A stretch of DNA of 50,571 bases from Bacillus xiamenensis (GTDB lineage Bacteria > Bacillota > Bacilli > Bacillales > Bacillaceae). The translations under genes and the position numbers were made by a program. The notes under the pieces were generated by a model. The model saw only the letters and a list, made by a program, of their open reading frames with translations. It was not told the origin of the DNA and ran no database searches. Shown one piece after another: positions 1-10,598 of the stretch; within the stretch, counting starts at the first letter, position 1; every line of letters starts with the position of its first letter. The stretch is taken from assembly GCF_000300535.1 (NCBI RefSeq), contig NZ_AMSH01000021.1, positions 1 to 50,571 of the forward strand, in the 5' to 3' direction.

Positions 1-41
1 CACAATAATAACAAAAAATAAAATTTATTTTCTACAATCTT

Positions 42-66
42 AATAGTGTCCTGTTGGGACACTATT
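42..66 (-). terminator. Possible terminator hairpin at the pheA 3' end
   Basis: A 10-bp inverted repeat (AATAGTGTCC / GGACACTATT, loop of 5 nt) overlaps the pheA stop codon. The tail on the minus strand is only moderately T-rich, so termination efficiency is uncertain. The rest of bases 1-61 is AT-rich with no gene seen. Confidence 0.5.
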
Positions 67-940
67 TTTCATTCGTTAATTCATATGTTTGGTAGCTGCC
101 AAGCAGTTTGACCTCGCAGCCAATCGCTTCTAATTCTTGAATCGCACCAGGGACAAGCACGTCATCCATCTCTTTTTCGATATCAATGATAAATAAATAG
201 TGTCCAAGACCCGTTTTTGTCGGACGGGATTCAATTTTTGACAAGTTCAGATTCCGCCAAGAAAAAGCAGATAACACGCGGTGTAATGCACCTGATTGGT
301 CATCCTTTGGCAGACTGACAACAATGGTTGTTTTTGGCTTCGAAGAAAAGCCTGAATTCATTGGAAACGATGCCTTAGGGTCTTTATGTAAAATAACAAA
401 GCGTGTGTGATTGTGCGGATAATCATGAATGTCTTTTTTCGCAATGGCCAATCCGTACGTTTTTGCGGCAATCTCATTGGCAATCGCACCAACAGCTTCA
501 TCGGGATGCTCACTAATATATTTCGCTGCATAGCCTGTTGATTCCACCGGTCTATGCGGAATATCAGGGTACTGCTTTTTCAAAAATTGATGACACTGCG
601 CAATTGCGTGCGGATGTGACTGAATCACATCTAATGTCTCCCAGCTCTCCGCTTTTGATGGATGGACAAGCAGGTGCTGGCGAATCGGTGCTGTCATTTC
701 GCCAACAATGGACAGTGCGTCTTCATGGATTAAATAATCAATCGTTAAGTTTACAGATCCTTCGAGTGCATTTTCAAGTGGAACGACCGCCAAATCTACT
801 TCGCCCTTTGACACAGCATCCATACATTGCGGAATGGTTGCATAAGCCCGCTGCACTGCATCTTTTGGAAAGCAAGAACATACGGCCAAATGAGTAAATG
901 TTGCCTCTGGTCCAAAATAACCTACAGTTAATTGCTTCAT
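62..940 (-). CDS. pheA: Prephenate dehydratase
   Basis: Converts prephenate to phenylpyruvate, the committed step of phenylalanine synthesis, in the cytoplasm. The 292-residue protein has the periplasmic-binding-like catalytic domain (about residues 4-185) with the family motif HTRFVIL near residue 178, followed by a C-terminal ACT regulatory domain carrying GALHRVLSAF and the ESRP signature that binds phenylalanine in this family. There is no chorismate mutase domain, as is usual in Bacillus. The ATG is preceded by an AAGGAG ribosome site. It is the last gene of the spo0B-obg-pheB-pheA series, 18 nt after pheB. Feedback inhibition by Phe is expected from the family. Confidence 0.95.
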   Translation of the reverse strand: MKQLTVGYFGPEATFTHLAVCSCFPKDAVQRAYATIPQCMDAVSKGEVDLAVVPLENALEGSVNLTIDYLIHEDALSIVGEMTAPIRQHLLVHPSKAESWETLDVIQSHPHAIAQCHQFLKKQYPDIPHRPVESTGYAAKYISEHPDEAVGAIANEIAAKTYGLAIAKKDIHDYPHNHTRFVILHKDPKASFPMNSGFSSKPKTTIVVSLPKDDQSGALHRVLSAFSWRNLNLSKIESRPTKTGLGHYLFIIDIEKEMDDVLVPGAIQELEAIGCEVKLLGSYQTYELTNEK

Positions 941-958
941 CTGCTATGATCTCTCCTT

Positions 959-1402
959 TTACGCCCCAGAACCGAGAATTTCAACTTTTTCGACAAATTC
1001 AAGTTTTCTTAATTGATTCATGACTGTATTGATATCATCTACCATGCCAGCCGTACTGATCGATAGGGTTACATTGGCTCTTCCTTGCAGCGGAATGGTT
1101 TGGTGAATGGATAACACATTACAGCCAGAGTCAGCCACAATTTGCAGCAGCCTTGACAGAGCCCCAGACCGATCCTCTAGGTGGAAAAACAATGTGATGA
1201 TCTGCTCTTTCACCATCGTATAAAATGGAAAAACAGCATCCCGGTATTTATAAAAAGCACTGCGGCTTAAATCCGCTTTCTGAACAGCATCCGCAACTGA
1301 ATCCGCTTTTTTGCGATCGAGAAGCTTTTTGACTTCAAGCGTTTTTCGCATCGCATCTGGAAGTACATCCTCTCTTACTAAATAGAACGTTTCTTCTTTC
1401 AC
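959..1402 (-). CDS. pheB: ACT-domain protein PheB (UPF0735 family)
   Basis: 147 residues. The N-terminal part (about 1-65) is a helical, DNA-binding-like segment with a [12 protein letters not shown] stretch, and the C-terminal part (about 70-145) is an ACT domain with the [16 protein letters not shown] pattern. In Bacillus this gene sits between obg and pheA and is annotated as PheB. Its biochemical role is not firmly known. Despite old annotations it is not a chorismate mutase by sequence. The ACT domain and the close spacing to pheA suggest an amino-acid-responsive role linked to phenylalanine synthesis (inference). Confidence 0.85.
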   Translation of the reverse strand: MKEETFYLVREDVLPDAMRKTLEVKKLLDRKKADSVADAVQKADLSRSAFYKYRDAVFPFYTMVKEQIITLFFHLEDRSGALSRLLQIVADSGCNVLSIHQTIPLQGRANVTLSISTAGMVDDINTVMNQLRKLEFVEKVEILGSGA

Positions 1403-1457
1403 CTGTTTTCTCCCCTTTTAAAAACGGGAGAGCCCATGAACTGGACCCTCCTTTTGA

Positions 1458-2765
<1,308 letters not shown>

Positions 2766-3359
2766 TCACATATCTCGTTCTTGCCTCAAACAAAGCTCAA
2801 TCATGGACTCATGAGAGGTCACATGAAATTGCGTTATACTCATACATGGATAGTTTGCGTCATGAAACGCATTTAACGCATCCAAACTTGTTAATTTTCC
2901 TTTGAAATCAAAATATAAGACCACATCATTCTCATCATGATCTGTTTGGAACGTGACCGTTAAATGATTTTCAGTTTTTTGGCAAACTGATTGATCGAAT
3001 ATCGAAAACAACTCCCGTGATACCGTTAGCAGCTGCGATTCATATGCTGATAAGTCTCGGGTTTCACCAAGCACTTCATATTCTAGGGTGATAAAATGCG
3101 ACTCCCAATTAAATGTTAGAAAGTAATAGGCCAATTGGGGAATTTTTAAATTTGAGAGTTTGGATTCATGCTGTGCTTCAATGACCATTTCTTCTATTAT
3201 TTCGAACACTCGGTCATATTTTTCTAATGTCAAGTTGCCTTTGATTAACTGCAATTTATTCATCCAGTCGTGTCTTGAGCGACTAAGTAGATAAATCAAT
3301 TCATTTGTTAATGCAACGTGAGTTAATTTTTCAGTTTGTTTACTTGGTATCTCTTCCAT
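2766..3359 (-). CDS. spo0B: Sporulation phosphotransferase Spo0B
   Basis: Relays phosphate from Spo0F~P to Spo0A in the sporulation phosphorelay. The active-site histidine is visible as H30 in SRHDWMNKLQLIKGNL, the same position as in B. subtilis Spo0B, and lies in the four-helix dimerisation region. The C-terminal part (about 75-195) corresponds to the degenerate histidine-kinase-like ATPase fold. At 197 residues it is close to the usual 192. The ATG follows a GGGAGTG ribosome site. The gene is followed by obg, as in other Bacillus. Confidence 0.93.
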   Translation of the reverse strand: MEEIPSKQTEKLTHVALTNELIYLLSRSRHDWMNKLQLIKGNLTLEKYDRVFEIIEEMVIEAQHESKLSNLKIPQLAYYFLTFNWESHFITLEYEVLGETRDLSAYESQLLTVSRELFSIFDQSVCQKTENHLTVTFQTDHDENDVVLYFDFKGKLTSLDALNAFHDANYPCMSITQFHVTSHESMIELCLRQERDM

Positions 3360-3600
3360 TATCGCACTCCCAATCGTTTGGTCTCTCTTTTAGGAGTCTT
3401 ATCATCACTATGTCTCCCTGAATTATAACAGAGAAGACAGCTTAGAAAAACACTAGTTATGTGAGGAAAGGTTGTTTTTTCTGATCGTATAGGAGAAAAT
3501 GAGGCAAAGTCAGCAAACGTACTCTGATATTTATGGAGTGCATCTTCTTTTATCATCTTCGGTACCACTTGTAAAAAGCGCAAAAGCTCCCTGAACAGTG

Positions 3601-3631
3601 AAAAAAACTCCAGTCAATGACCGGAGTTTTT
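3601..3631 (-). terminator. Intrinsic terminator after rpmA
   Basis: A stem formed by AAAACTCCGGTC and its near-complement GACTGGAGTTTT, with a short loop, is followed on the minus strand by a T-run. It lies 6 nt past the rpmA stop and separates the ribosomal cluster from spo0B-obg. Confidence 0.9.
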
Positions 3632-3636
3632 AGCAA

Positions 3637-3933
<297 letters not shown>

Positions 3934-4272
3934 CTATTTTTTTGTAGATATTCTCACATAATCGTGATAATCTCGTTCGATTGTCTCTAAGGAAACGACC
4001 ATGCCTTCTAAAAGCAGCTGGGCTTTTTCAAAGGTGACTGGATCTGTATCAGCTGGTAATTCAAAAGAGAAATATCCGCCTTCATCTCCTATATCAAGCA
4101 GTGGATCAATTCCTGTCAGTGCAATAATTGAATTGACTGAACCGAAAACAACTGCAGATACACCTGCACAAACGAGATCCTGACCTTTTTCAGCAAACTC
4201 GGCATGTCCAGTCATCTGAAAAGACGTAATGCTCTCATCTGCTGGCGACCGAGTAATGGTTGCTTTGATCAT
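3934..4272 (-). CDS. prp: L27-processing cysteine protease Prp (YsxB)
   Basis: 112-residue protease that trims the N-terminal extension of L27. The catalytic pair of the family is visible as H23 in MTGHAEFAEKGQD and C35 in LVCAGVSAVVFGSVN. The gene lies, as usual, between rplU and rpmA, its substrate gene. The ATG (MIKATI) was preferred over a GTG 9 nt upstream because it matches the start of the B. subtilis protein. The GTG remains possible. Confidence 0.92.
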   Translation of the reverse strand: MIKATITRSPADESITSFQMTGHAEFAEKGQDLVCAGVSAVVFGSVNSIIALTGIDPLLDIGDEGGYFSFELPADTDPVTFEKAQLLLEGMVVSLETIERDYHDYVRISTKK

Positions 4273-4286
4273 ATCACTCACACGCC

Positions 4287-4595
4287 TTAAGCGTTGATTT
4301 TTTCGATAACAACTTTAGTGTAAGGTTGACGATGACCTTGTTTTTTGTGGTTGTTTTTCTTCGGTTTATACTTGAACACAGTAATTTTCTTACCGCGACC
4401 TTGTTTTTCAACTTTAGCCGTTACTGTTGCTCCAGCAACTGAAGGGTTACCCACTTTGACAGTGTCTCCGCCGACAAACAATACGTTTTCGAAAGTAACT
4501 GTTTCACCTGCATCAGCAGCTAGTTTTTCAACATAAACAGTTTGGCCTTCTTCAACTTTGATTTGTTTACCACCAGTTTCAATAATTGCGTACAT
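4287..4595 (-). CDS. rplU: 50S ribosomal protein L21
   Basis: 102-residue L21 starting [18 protein letters not shown], with the basic C-terminal segment containing [16 protein letters not shown] that binds 23S rRNA. The length is exactly that of Bacillus L21. It is the first gene of the rplU-prp-rpmA operon and has a strong AGGAGGTG site. The leader upstream is likely the L21 autoregulatory RNA. Confidence 0.98.
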   Translation of the reverse strand: MYAIIETGGKQIKVEEGQTVYVEKLAADAGETVTFENVLFVGGDTVKVGNPSVAGATVTAKVEKQGRGKKITVFKYKPKKNNHKKQGHRQPYTKVVIEKINA

Positions 4596-4598
4596 CTC

Positions 4599-4700
4599 TG
4601 CACCTCCTAATAAACTCAGACTCGCCGAATACAGGGGGCCATAGGCACTTTACACCTGCTCCGCGCGGTTGTAGCACGGGTGCTACATATCCATAACATT
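4599..4700 (-). ncRNA. L21 leader (ribosomal protein autoregulatory RNA)
   Basis: The 5' untranslated region of rplU carries a GTAGCACCCGTGCTAC hairpin and further GC-rich pairing (ACCGCGCGGAGCAGGTG, then GGCCCCCTGTATTCGGCG) in front of the ribosome site. Position and layout fit the known Firmicutes L21 leader family, in which excess L21 represses its own operon. Boundaries are approximate. Confidence 0.7.
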
Positions 4701-4746
4701 AAAAAATATATCAAACTAGACGCAGAATGTCAATGTATTTTCACCA

Positions 4747-5616
4747 TTAGTAAGGTAAAAGAAGCTCTTCCATCGAGGAGGTCGTTCTTCGATCTGAAAA
4801 ATAGGCATGGAGCAATTCATTTTCATCGAGCTGGCTCATTTTCACACCATTTCGTTCGATAATAATGGGGTGCTTACAACCCCTTTGGAATCGTGACATG
4901 ACTTCGTATATTTTCTCCTCAGCACTGGCTCTCAGCGGAATGAGTTTCTCTACCTTTTGCTCTTTTTTGCCGTAATACCGCTCTAGTAAAAAGCGTACCC
5001 TGACGTAATGCCGCTGCCGGTGTTCCATCACAAGGGAATAGGCTAAAAAAGTGAGCAGGACCCAGCCGTTGAATTGCAGCGGAGCAAAACAGATCAGCCC
5101 TGCTGTCAAAAGACCGAAAAAGCCAAGTGAGCCTTTTATCGCAAGGGCATGTGCGCGCTGGAAAGGGTAAAAAACAGATAAGAGCAAAAAAAATAATTTT
5201 CCGCCATCGAGCGGCCAAATAGGTAAAAGGTTGACAAGAAAAATCGCCATATTGAAAAAGGTGAACATCGTAAAGACGTCTTGAGAAATAAAAGAAACTT
5301 GCATGAAAAGCCACGCCATAAGCTGGAGCGGCACATGCTGAAGCGGTCCGCATAAAATCACCGCCAGCTCTTCTTTTAGCGGACGGTTCCCATGTTCTTC
5401 TACTTCTACCGCTCCGCCAAATGGAAGTAAAAATATCCGCCGAATGCGCCAATGATAATAGCAAGCAGCCGCTGCATGTCCAAGTTCATGGACACAGACG
5501 ATAATGAGCAGACAAAGCAGCGGCTTAATTTGACCTGATAGAATGGCAAACGCCATCACAATCCAAAGAAGCGGATGGATGTGAACCTTTGTCAGCATGA
5601 GCAGCCATCTATTCAA
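4747..5616 (-). CDS. spoIVFB: Intramembrane metalloprotease SpoIVFB (pro-sigma-K processing)
   Basis: Site-2-protease-type intramembrane zinc protease that cleaves pro-sigma-K in the mother cell during sporulation. HELGH at residues 43-47 supplies the zinc ligands and catalytic Glu, and NLLPIWPLDGG supplies the third ligand (Asp). There are several membrane segments in the first 200 residues, then a C-terminal CBS-like domain (about 215-289) that in B. subtilis senses ATP. The start is TTG (MNRWLL), aligning with the B. subtilis start and overlapping the spoIVFA end by 8 nt, which suggests translational coupling. Confidence 0.95.
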   Translation of the reverse strand: MNRWLLMLTKVHIHPLLWIVMAFAILSGQIKPLLCLLIIVCVHELGHAAAACYYHWRIRRIFLLPFGGAVEVEEHGNRPLKEELAVILCGPLQHVPLQLMAWLFMQVSFISQDVFTMFTFFNMAIFLVNLLPIWPLDGGKLFFLLLSVFYPFQRAHALAIKGSLGFFGLLTAGLICFAPLQFNGWVLLTFLAYSLVMEHRQRHYVRVRFLLERYYGKKEQKVEKLIPLRASAEEKIYEVMSRFQRGCKHPIIIERNGVKMSQLDENELLHAYFSDRRTTSSMEELLLPY

Positions 5617-6400
5617 AGGTCATCACCTGAATGGGATCAATAAACTGTTCGTTTTGCTTAATGGCGAAGTAATACGTACCTTTCCCTTGTTCATCTAGCG
5701 AAATTCGGCCAATTTTTTCACCTTTATCGACAAAATCGTATAGGGCCACATCGGCTTCCTTTAGTTGACCGTACCAGCTGTAGCTGTTATCTGCATGCTG
5801 CACCACCACTGTGAGCCCTGTGTCGCTTTTCTTTTTCACCTCTACAACATAGCCTTCTTTCATACTATCAATGGCTTCTGCGGATGTCTCCACTTTGACA
5901 CCTGCACCATTTTGTGTGAATGATTCCTGCACTTTTCCAGAAGCAGGCACAGCCAATTCTTGATTGGCTTGTACGTCCTTTTGACCATCCTTTTTCTCGG
6001 TTAAAAAGGCAAGCGGGTTCCCAATTGTCTTCTCAAACCACCGGTTGGCGGCGGCAAATTGAAAATCTTGTTCAAAGGTTTGACTAATCACCGGCTTCAG
6101 CTGCTGAAAAGGACCTGCCTGACCTTTAAATGAAATAGCTGCAATCAAAACAAGCGACGCAGAAAGTAAACATTTAAGCACAAAAGTATTGGGGTTAAAT
6201 AGTGGATGACGATATTTTTTTGACTGATGAGACGTCGACTCGTAGGAAGCTGACCCAGAATGCTTTTCTTCTTCCGTTAACATGACCCATGGCGGTATGT
6301 CTCCTTTTTTCTTGGAAGCCGCCTTCTTAGGAGCAGCAGCCGGCTGCTTCGTTTTGCGGCGCTGCGCTATTTTTTTTCGATACTCGTCCACTCTTTTCAT
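5609..6400 (-). CDS. spoIVFA: SpoIVFA, regulator/anchor of SpoIVFB
   Basis: Holds SpoIVFB and BofA in the outer forespore membrane and is degraded after the SpoIVB signal, releasing pro-sigma-K processing. The 263-residue protein has a basic N-terminal cytoplasmic part (KRRKTKQPAAAPKK), one membrane segment around residues 75-93 and a C-terminal M23/LytM-like domain (about 145-255, catalytically degenerate). The ATG (MKRVDEYRKK) was selected because AAGGGTGA lies just upstream and because the length then matches the 264-residue B. subtilis protein. Confidence 0.92.
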   Translation of the reverse strand: MKRVDEYRKKIAQRRKTKQPAAAPKKAASKKKGDIPPWVMLTEEEKHSGSASYESTSHQSKKYRHPLFNPNTFVLKCLLSASLVLIAAISFKGQAGPFQQLKPVISQTFEQDFQFAAANRWFEKTIGNPLAFLTEKKDGQKDVQANQELAVPASGKVQESFTQNGAGVKVETSAEAIDSMKEGYVVEVKKKSDTGLTVVVQHADNSYSWYGQLKEADVALYDFVDKGEKIGRISLDEQGKGTYYFAIKQNEQFIDPIQVMTFE

Positions 6401-6463
6401 GAGATCACCCTTTACATACAAACAGTTTGTACATTTTATGTGACGACCTCATGTGATATGCAA

Positions 6464-6493
6464 CAAAAAGACCGATTCAAAAAGAATCGGTCT
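6464..6493 (-). terminator. Intrinsic terminator after minD
   Basis: Perfect 10-bp stem AGACCGATTC / GAATCGGTCT with a 5-nt loop, followed on the minus strand by TTTTTG. It separates minCD from spoIVFA. Confidence 0.9.
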
Positions 6494-6509
6494 GATCTCA
6501 CGTGAATGA

Positions 6510-7313
6510 TTATGCTCTTACACCGAAAAATGCTTTCAGCTTTGCAAACATTCCTTTGTTGTCATCTTCAAATGATTGAAGCGGAACAGATTCACCTAGT
6601 ACGCGGCGAGCAATATTGCGATACGCAATCGAGACTTTATTTTTGGCATCCATGACAATCGGTTCACCATTGTTTGAAGCCTTAATGACATCATCATCAT
6701 CTGCTACAATGCCGAGAAGATCAATCGATAAATGATGGACCACTTCATCCACATCCATTGAGTCGCCATTTTTCGCCATGTGTGTACGAATGCGATTCAC
6801 AATCAAACGAGGCGGTTCAATATCTTCTTGCTCCAGCAAGCCGATAATTCGGTCTGCATCTCTCACAGCTGAGATTTCAGGTGTCGTGACCACAATCGCT
6901 TTGTCAGCACCTGATACAGCATTTTTAAAGCCTTGCTCAATTCCAGCAGGGCAATCAATGACAACATAATCAAAGTCTTGTTTCAATGATTGAATTAATT
7001 CTTTGATCTGCTCCGGCTCTACAGCCGTTTTATCGCTTGTTTGAGCAGCGGGTAAAAGATACAAAAGATCCTCGAAACGCTTATCTTTCACAAGCGCTTG
7101 GTGAATTTTGCATCTTCCTTCTACTACATCGACTAGATCATAAATAATGCGGTTTTCAAGCCCCATCACGACATCCAAATTCCGAAGGCCAATGTCGGTA
7201 TCAACTAGACACACTTTTTTTCCTTGAATTGCTAGTGCTGTGCCTAAGTTTGCAGATGTTGTTGTTTTGCCAACGCCGCCTTTTCCTGAGGTAATCACAA
7301 TAGCCTCGCCCAA
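6510..7313 (-). CDS. minD: Septum-site ATPase MinD
   Basis: Deviant Walker-A ATPase that binds the membrane and recruits MinC to block polar division. The N-terminal SGKGGVGKTTTSAN motif (signature lysine K11 and K16), the DTDIGLRN switch and the C-terminal amphipathic membrane-targeting helix (GMFAKLKAFFG) are all visible. The TTG start at 7313 (MGEAIVI) is preferred because GGGAGGA lies 9 nt upstream and it gives 267 residues, close to the B. subtilis 268. A GTG two codons earlier sits too close to that site. It is 2 nt after minC. Confidence 0.96.
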   Translation of the reverse strand: MGEAIVITSGKGGVGKTTTSANLGTALAIQGKKVCLVDTDIGLRNLDVVMGLENRIIYDLVDVVEGRCKIHQALVKDKRFEDLLYLLPAAQTSDKTAVEPEQIKELIQSLKQDFDYVVIDCPAGIEQGFKNAVSGADKAIVVTTPEISAVRDADRIIGLLEQEDIEPPRLIVNRIRTHMAKNGDSMDVDEVVHHLSIDLLGIVADDDDVIKASNNGEPIVMDAKNKVSIAYRNIARRVLGESVPLQSFEDDNKGMFAKLKAFFGVRA

Positions 7314-7315
7314 TT

Positions 7316-7999
7316 TCACATTCCTCCCTCAAGCCTTGTCAGATTAGGTCTTATATGAGCCAATTGCTGCAGGCGTTCAATGATCATATTGCCATCTATA
7401 TCTAAATAAGCACATTCCATTTCATTTCCATCTTCTTTTTGATCTGGTGCACGGTTAAACACTTGTGCGATGCGAAGCTGAGTTGGAATCATATGAGATG
7501 CCGCAATGACAGCTTGTTTGTTTCCATTACATCCAGCATGTGCTACACCTTTTAACGCACCAAGCACAAAGATATTACCCCCTGCGCGAATGGTTCCGCC
7601 AGGATTTACATCCCCTATTAATAGAAGATCTCCTTCGACATGCAGCACCTGTCCAGAGCGTACAATTTTTGCTACAGAGGTGATCTCGGCCTCTGCTTTT
7701 AACCGTCTCGCCTCTTCAGTTGACATGACGTCACTTTCAATAGAGTGAATGACGAGATGTTCATTTTCAGACACCGCTTCAGTCAAACGCGCCTCCTGAT
7801 CCTCTGTTAAATACCGAAAACCAAGTTTAATATGCACATTGACCTTATGTCCTTCTCTTCCATCTGTATATTGCTCAAGTAAAAGAACCTCTCGCAGGCC
7901 AGAAAGAAGGTCTTCAAACGAACAGTCGTCATTTAACTGTAGTGTTAATCCGTTTTTTGTACCTTTTATTGTCACATATTGCTGTTTTTGAGTTTTCAA
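7316..7999 (-). CDS. minC: Septum-site inhibitor MinC
   Basis: Inhibitor of FtsZ assembly that works with MinD. The N-terminal FtsZ-inhibiting domain is about residues 1-100. The C-terminal beta-helix MinD-binding domain is about 110-225, with the typical GDVNPGGTIRAGGNIFVLG repeat. The TTG start (MKTQKQQYVTIKG) follows an AGGTG site at 6-nt spacing and matches the B. subtilis N-terminus. A GTG three codons upstream is less well placed. The gene is 54 nt after mreD in the mreBCD-minCD cluster. Confidence 0.94.
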   Translation of the reverse strand: MKTQKQQYVTIKGTKNGLTLQLNDDCSFEDLLSGLREVLLLEQYTDGREGHKVNVHIKLGFRYLTEDQEARLTEAVSENEHLVIHSIESDVMSTEEARRLKAEAEITSVAKIVRSGQVLHVEGDLLLIGDVNPGGTIRAGGNIFVLGALKGVAHAGCNGNKQAVIAASHMIPTQLRIAQVFNRAPDQKEDGNEMECAYLDIDGNMIIERLQQLAHIRPNLTRLEGGM

Positions 8000-8053
8000 G
8001 ATGCTCACCTCAACAACATACTCATTTCGCCGTAATTGGACAAACTCCTGCTT

Positions 8054-8572
8054 TTATTCGTCGACCAGTCCTTGTTTCACATTGATGAAAAAGAGCCTAA
8101 GCGGCACAACAAGTATGAGAGACGCAGCAGTATTTAAAAGAATCGTTGGAATAAAGCGTTCGATCACATACGTATTAAACGGCATGATCCCTGGTTGAAT
8201 CGTCGCTTGAACGCCGTACACATAAAACTCCATCACTGCAACAGCAATAATTGACAGAAAGACAACGACTAAAATATTCGTCTGAAGCACTTTGAAGGCT
8301 TTCGCCAGCAAATAGCAGAGCGCACCAAAGCCAAACATATGAACACCAAGAATACCTGTATACGAAATATCATATAAAAGTCCAAAGATAAATCCGTAAA
8401 TCACGCCGTATTTTTGATTCACAAAAGCTGTCAAAAATACAAGTGCGAGTAAGATGAAATGAGGTGCTAAAATTTGATCCTCTGAAACAAATGGGAGCCT
8501 CACTAAATCAACAAAAATACTGTCAAATACGAAAATAAACAACATGACGAAAGCAAGAAGGACACGTTTCAC
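8054..8572 (-). CDS. mreD: Rod-shape protein MreD
   Basis: 172-residue polytopic membrane protein (about 5-6 hydrophobic segments) of the elongasome, working with MreB and MreC in cylindrical wall synthesis. The GTG start overlaps the mreC stop (GTGA) and has GGAGG 7 nt upstream. Gene order mreB-mreC-mreD-minC-minD supports the identification. Confidence 0.93.
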   Translation of the reverse strand: MKRVLLAFVMLFIFVFDSIFVDLVRLPFVSEDQILAPHFILLALVFLTAFVNQKYGVIYGFIFGLLYDISYTGILGVHMFGFGALCYLLAKAFKVLQTNILVVVFLSIIAVAVMEFYVYGVQATIQPGIMPFNTYVIERFIPTILLNTAASLILVVPLRLFFINVKQGLVDE

Positions 8573-9468
8573 GAGCCTTCCTCCTTCGTTAATTGAGATG
8601 CATCTGCCGTACTTGTGCTGCGATTCACAACAATCACATGGTCTAAATTATTGAGTTCAGCAGCTGGTTCTACATAAATAATTTTTGTCAGTCCGTAATG
8701 GTCAGGCTCGATTTCACTCACCTTTCCAATCGTCAAGCCCTGCGGGAATACGCCCCCTGCTCCAGATGTTTCAACAAGATCTCCTTTTTTGACATCCCCA
8801 TCAGCATCGGATTTTAAAATGTTCATTGTCAGCATTTTTTTCTTGCTGTCATAGCCGTTAATAATTCCATTGAGTTCTTCTTTGCCCTTTTTCGCAAAAA
8901 TTTTCGTTGAAATTCTATTATTTTGGTCTGTAGAGCTTAGCAACCTTACAGTCGAAGTAAAATTGTTGAGCTTATCACTTTCAATTTTTCCAATTAACGC
9001 ACCACTCTCATTTGTGACCGCCATATCTTTTTCAACGCCTTGTTTTTTGCCTTTATCGATCATCACAAAGCTATCCCAAAGGGAGGGATTTCTTGCGATG
9101 ACTGTTGAAAGGATCGGCGTGTAGTCACGAATAGAGTTTACATATCCGAGCTGCTTGCGAAGCTTTTTGTTCTCATCTTCTAGTTCTTGAAGTTTCGCCT
9201 CATATTGGGTTTGTCCATCAAGTTTTTTTCGAAGACGCTCGTTTTCATCGTATGTGTTCTTTAAATCTTGTACATTTTCATAAATACCGGCAATAAATTG
9301 TGATGGTTTATGAAAGACACCTTGAAAAAAGCCTGTCGTATCCCCCACTAATTTTTCCGGCCATGAAGCACCTCTGCCGCTTTTCACTGAAAAACCAATC
9401 ATGGCCACCAGCACGATGACGCAGACAAGGAGCAACATTAATCTTTTATTCATAAAAAACTGCGGCAT
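8569..9468 (-). CDS. mreC: Rod-shape protein MreC
   Basis: 299-residue bitopic protein. It has one N-terminal membrane anchor (about residues 8-28), a coiled coil (about 65-110, rich in E/K/L), then the extracytoplasmic beta domains (about 120-280) with the family motif SGAGGVFPQGLTIG. It couples cytoplasmic MreB to wall-synthesis enzymes. The ATG has an AAAGAGGTG site. It is slightly longer than the B. subtilis protein (290) because of a few extra N-terminal residues. Confidence 0.95.
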   Translation of the reverse strand: MPQFFMNKRLMLLLVCVIVLVAMIGFSVKSGRGASWPEKLVGDTTGFFQGVFHKPSQFIAGIYENVQDLKNTYDENERLRKKLDGQTQYEAKLQELEDENKKLRKQLGYVNSIRDYTPILSTVIARNPSLWDSFVMIDKGKKQGVEKDMAVTNESGALIGKIESDKLNNFTSTVRLLSSTDQNNRISTKIFAKKGKEELNGIINGYDSKKKMLTMNILKSDADGDVKKGDLVETSGAGGVFPQGLTIGKVSEIEPDHYGLTKIIYVEPAAELNNLDHVIVVNRSTSTADASQLTKEEGS

Positions 9469-9485
9469 GTCTTACACCTCTTTAT

Positions 9486-10508
9486 TTACGCCCGATTATC
9501 TTTTGATTTTCCTTTGAACAAGTGAATATGTTCTAGTGCTTTCCCTGTTCCGATCGCCACACAGTCAAGTGGGTCTTCAGCAATAATGACTGGCATTTTC
9601 GTTTCATCACTAATGACTTTATCAAGATTACGCAGCAATGCACCGCCGCCTGTTAAAACGATTCCACGGTCCATAATATCTGCTGCCAGCTCAGGCGGGG
9701 TTTTTTCAAGCGTCATTTTTACCGCATCGACAATTGTTTCCACTGTATCGCGAAGCGCTTTTGCAATCTCTTCCGCCGTAATAGAGATTGTTTTTGGCAG
9801 ACCTGTTAAAAGGTCACGTCCGCGAATGTCCATCTCATCATGCACATCTGGCTGCGCTGAACCGATTTCCATTTTTATCGCTTCTGAAGTACGATCACCA
9901 ATCATTAGATTATACGTTTTACGGATATAACTGCTGATCGCATCATCCATTTCATCCCCTGCAACACGGATGGATTGAGATGTCACAATGCCGCCAAGTG
10001 AAATAATCGCTACCTCTGTTGTACCGCCGCCAATATCCACAACCATACTTCCTGTTGGCTCCCATACAGGCAGGTTCGCACCAATCGCCGCAGCAAATGG
10101 TTCTTCAATTGGGTATGCATCACGTGCACCAGCTTGTCTTGTTGCATCAATGACTGCGCGCTCTTCTACAGCTGTAATACCGGATGGTACACATACCATC
10201 ACATAAGGTTTACGAGCAAATAGTCCTTTGTTTTTTAATGCTTGATTAATGTAGTATTTCATCATTGTTGCTGTCGTCTCATAATCTGCAATGACACCGT
10301 CTTTCATTGGACGGAGCGCCACCACATTACCTGGTGTACGGCCAATCATATTTCTAGCGTCATTTCCGACCGCCACTATAGACTTCGTATCGGTTTCCAA
10401 AGCTACGACCGAAGGTTCTCTCACAACAATGCCTTTTCCTTTAATAAAAACAAGCGTATTCGCTGTTCCAAGATCTATTCCAAGGTCTTTTGTACCAATT
10501 CCAAACAT
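9486..10508 (-). CDS. mreB: Actin-like cell-shape protein MreB
   Basis: Bacterial actin that positions elongation machinery along the cell cylinder. The 340-residue sequence shows the actin-fold ATPase motifs: [17 protein letters not shown] (phosphate 1), [18 protein letters not shown] (phosphate 2) and [14 protein letters not shown] (adenosine). It is the first of the mreBCD-minCD genes, about 90 nt after radC. An AAGAAAGGAAG site precedes the ATG. It is MreB rather than Mbl by its location beside mreC. Confidence 0.97.
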   Translation of the reverse strand: MFGIGTKDLGIDLGTANTLVFIKGKGIVVREPSVVALETDTKSIVAVGNDARNMIGRTPGNVVALRPMKDGVIADYETTATMMKYYINQALKNKGLFARKPYVMVCVPSGITAVEERAVIDATRQAGARDAYPIEEPFAAAIGANLPVWEPTGSMVVDIGGGTTEVAIISLGGIVTSQSIRVAGDEMDDAISSYIRKTYNLMIGDRTSEAIKMEIGSAQPDVHDEMDIRGRDLLTGLPKTISITAEEIAKALRDTVETIVDAVKMTLEKTPPELAADIMDRGIVLTGGGALLRNLDKVISDETKMPVIIAEDPLDCVAIGTGKALEHIHLFKGKSKDNRA

Positions 10509-10598
10509 ATGTATGTATCTTCCTTTCTTAAACCAAAATTCCCTTTAGGGAAAAACTCATAAACTCTATTATATCGTAAAACATTGAAAAAAAAAGTG

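Noticed and set aside
538..897. 119-residue plus-strand ORF
   Set aside because: Antisense shadow of pheA with low-complexity composition. The same holds for other plus-strand frames inside obg, hemL, clpX, tig and ilvC.
3359..3583. 74-residue minus-strand ORF upstream of spo0B
   Set aside because: No convincing ribosome site and no family resemblance. It lies in the expected spo0B promoter region.
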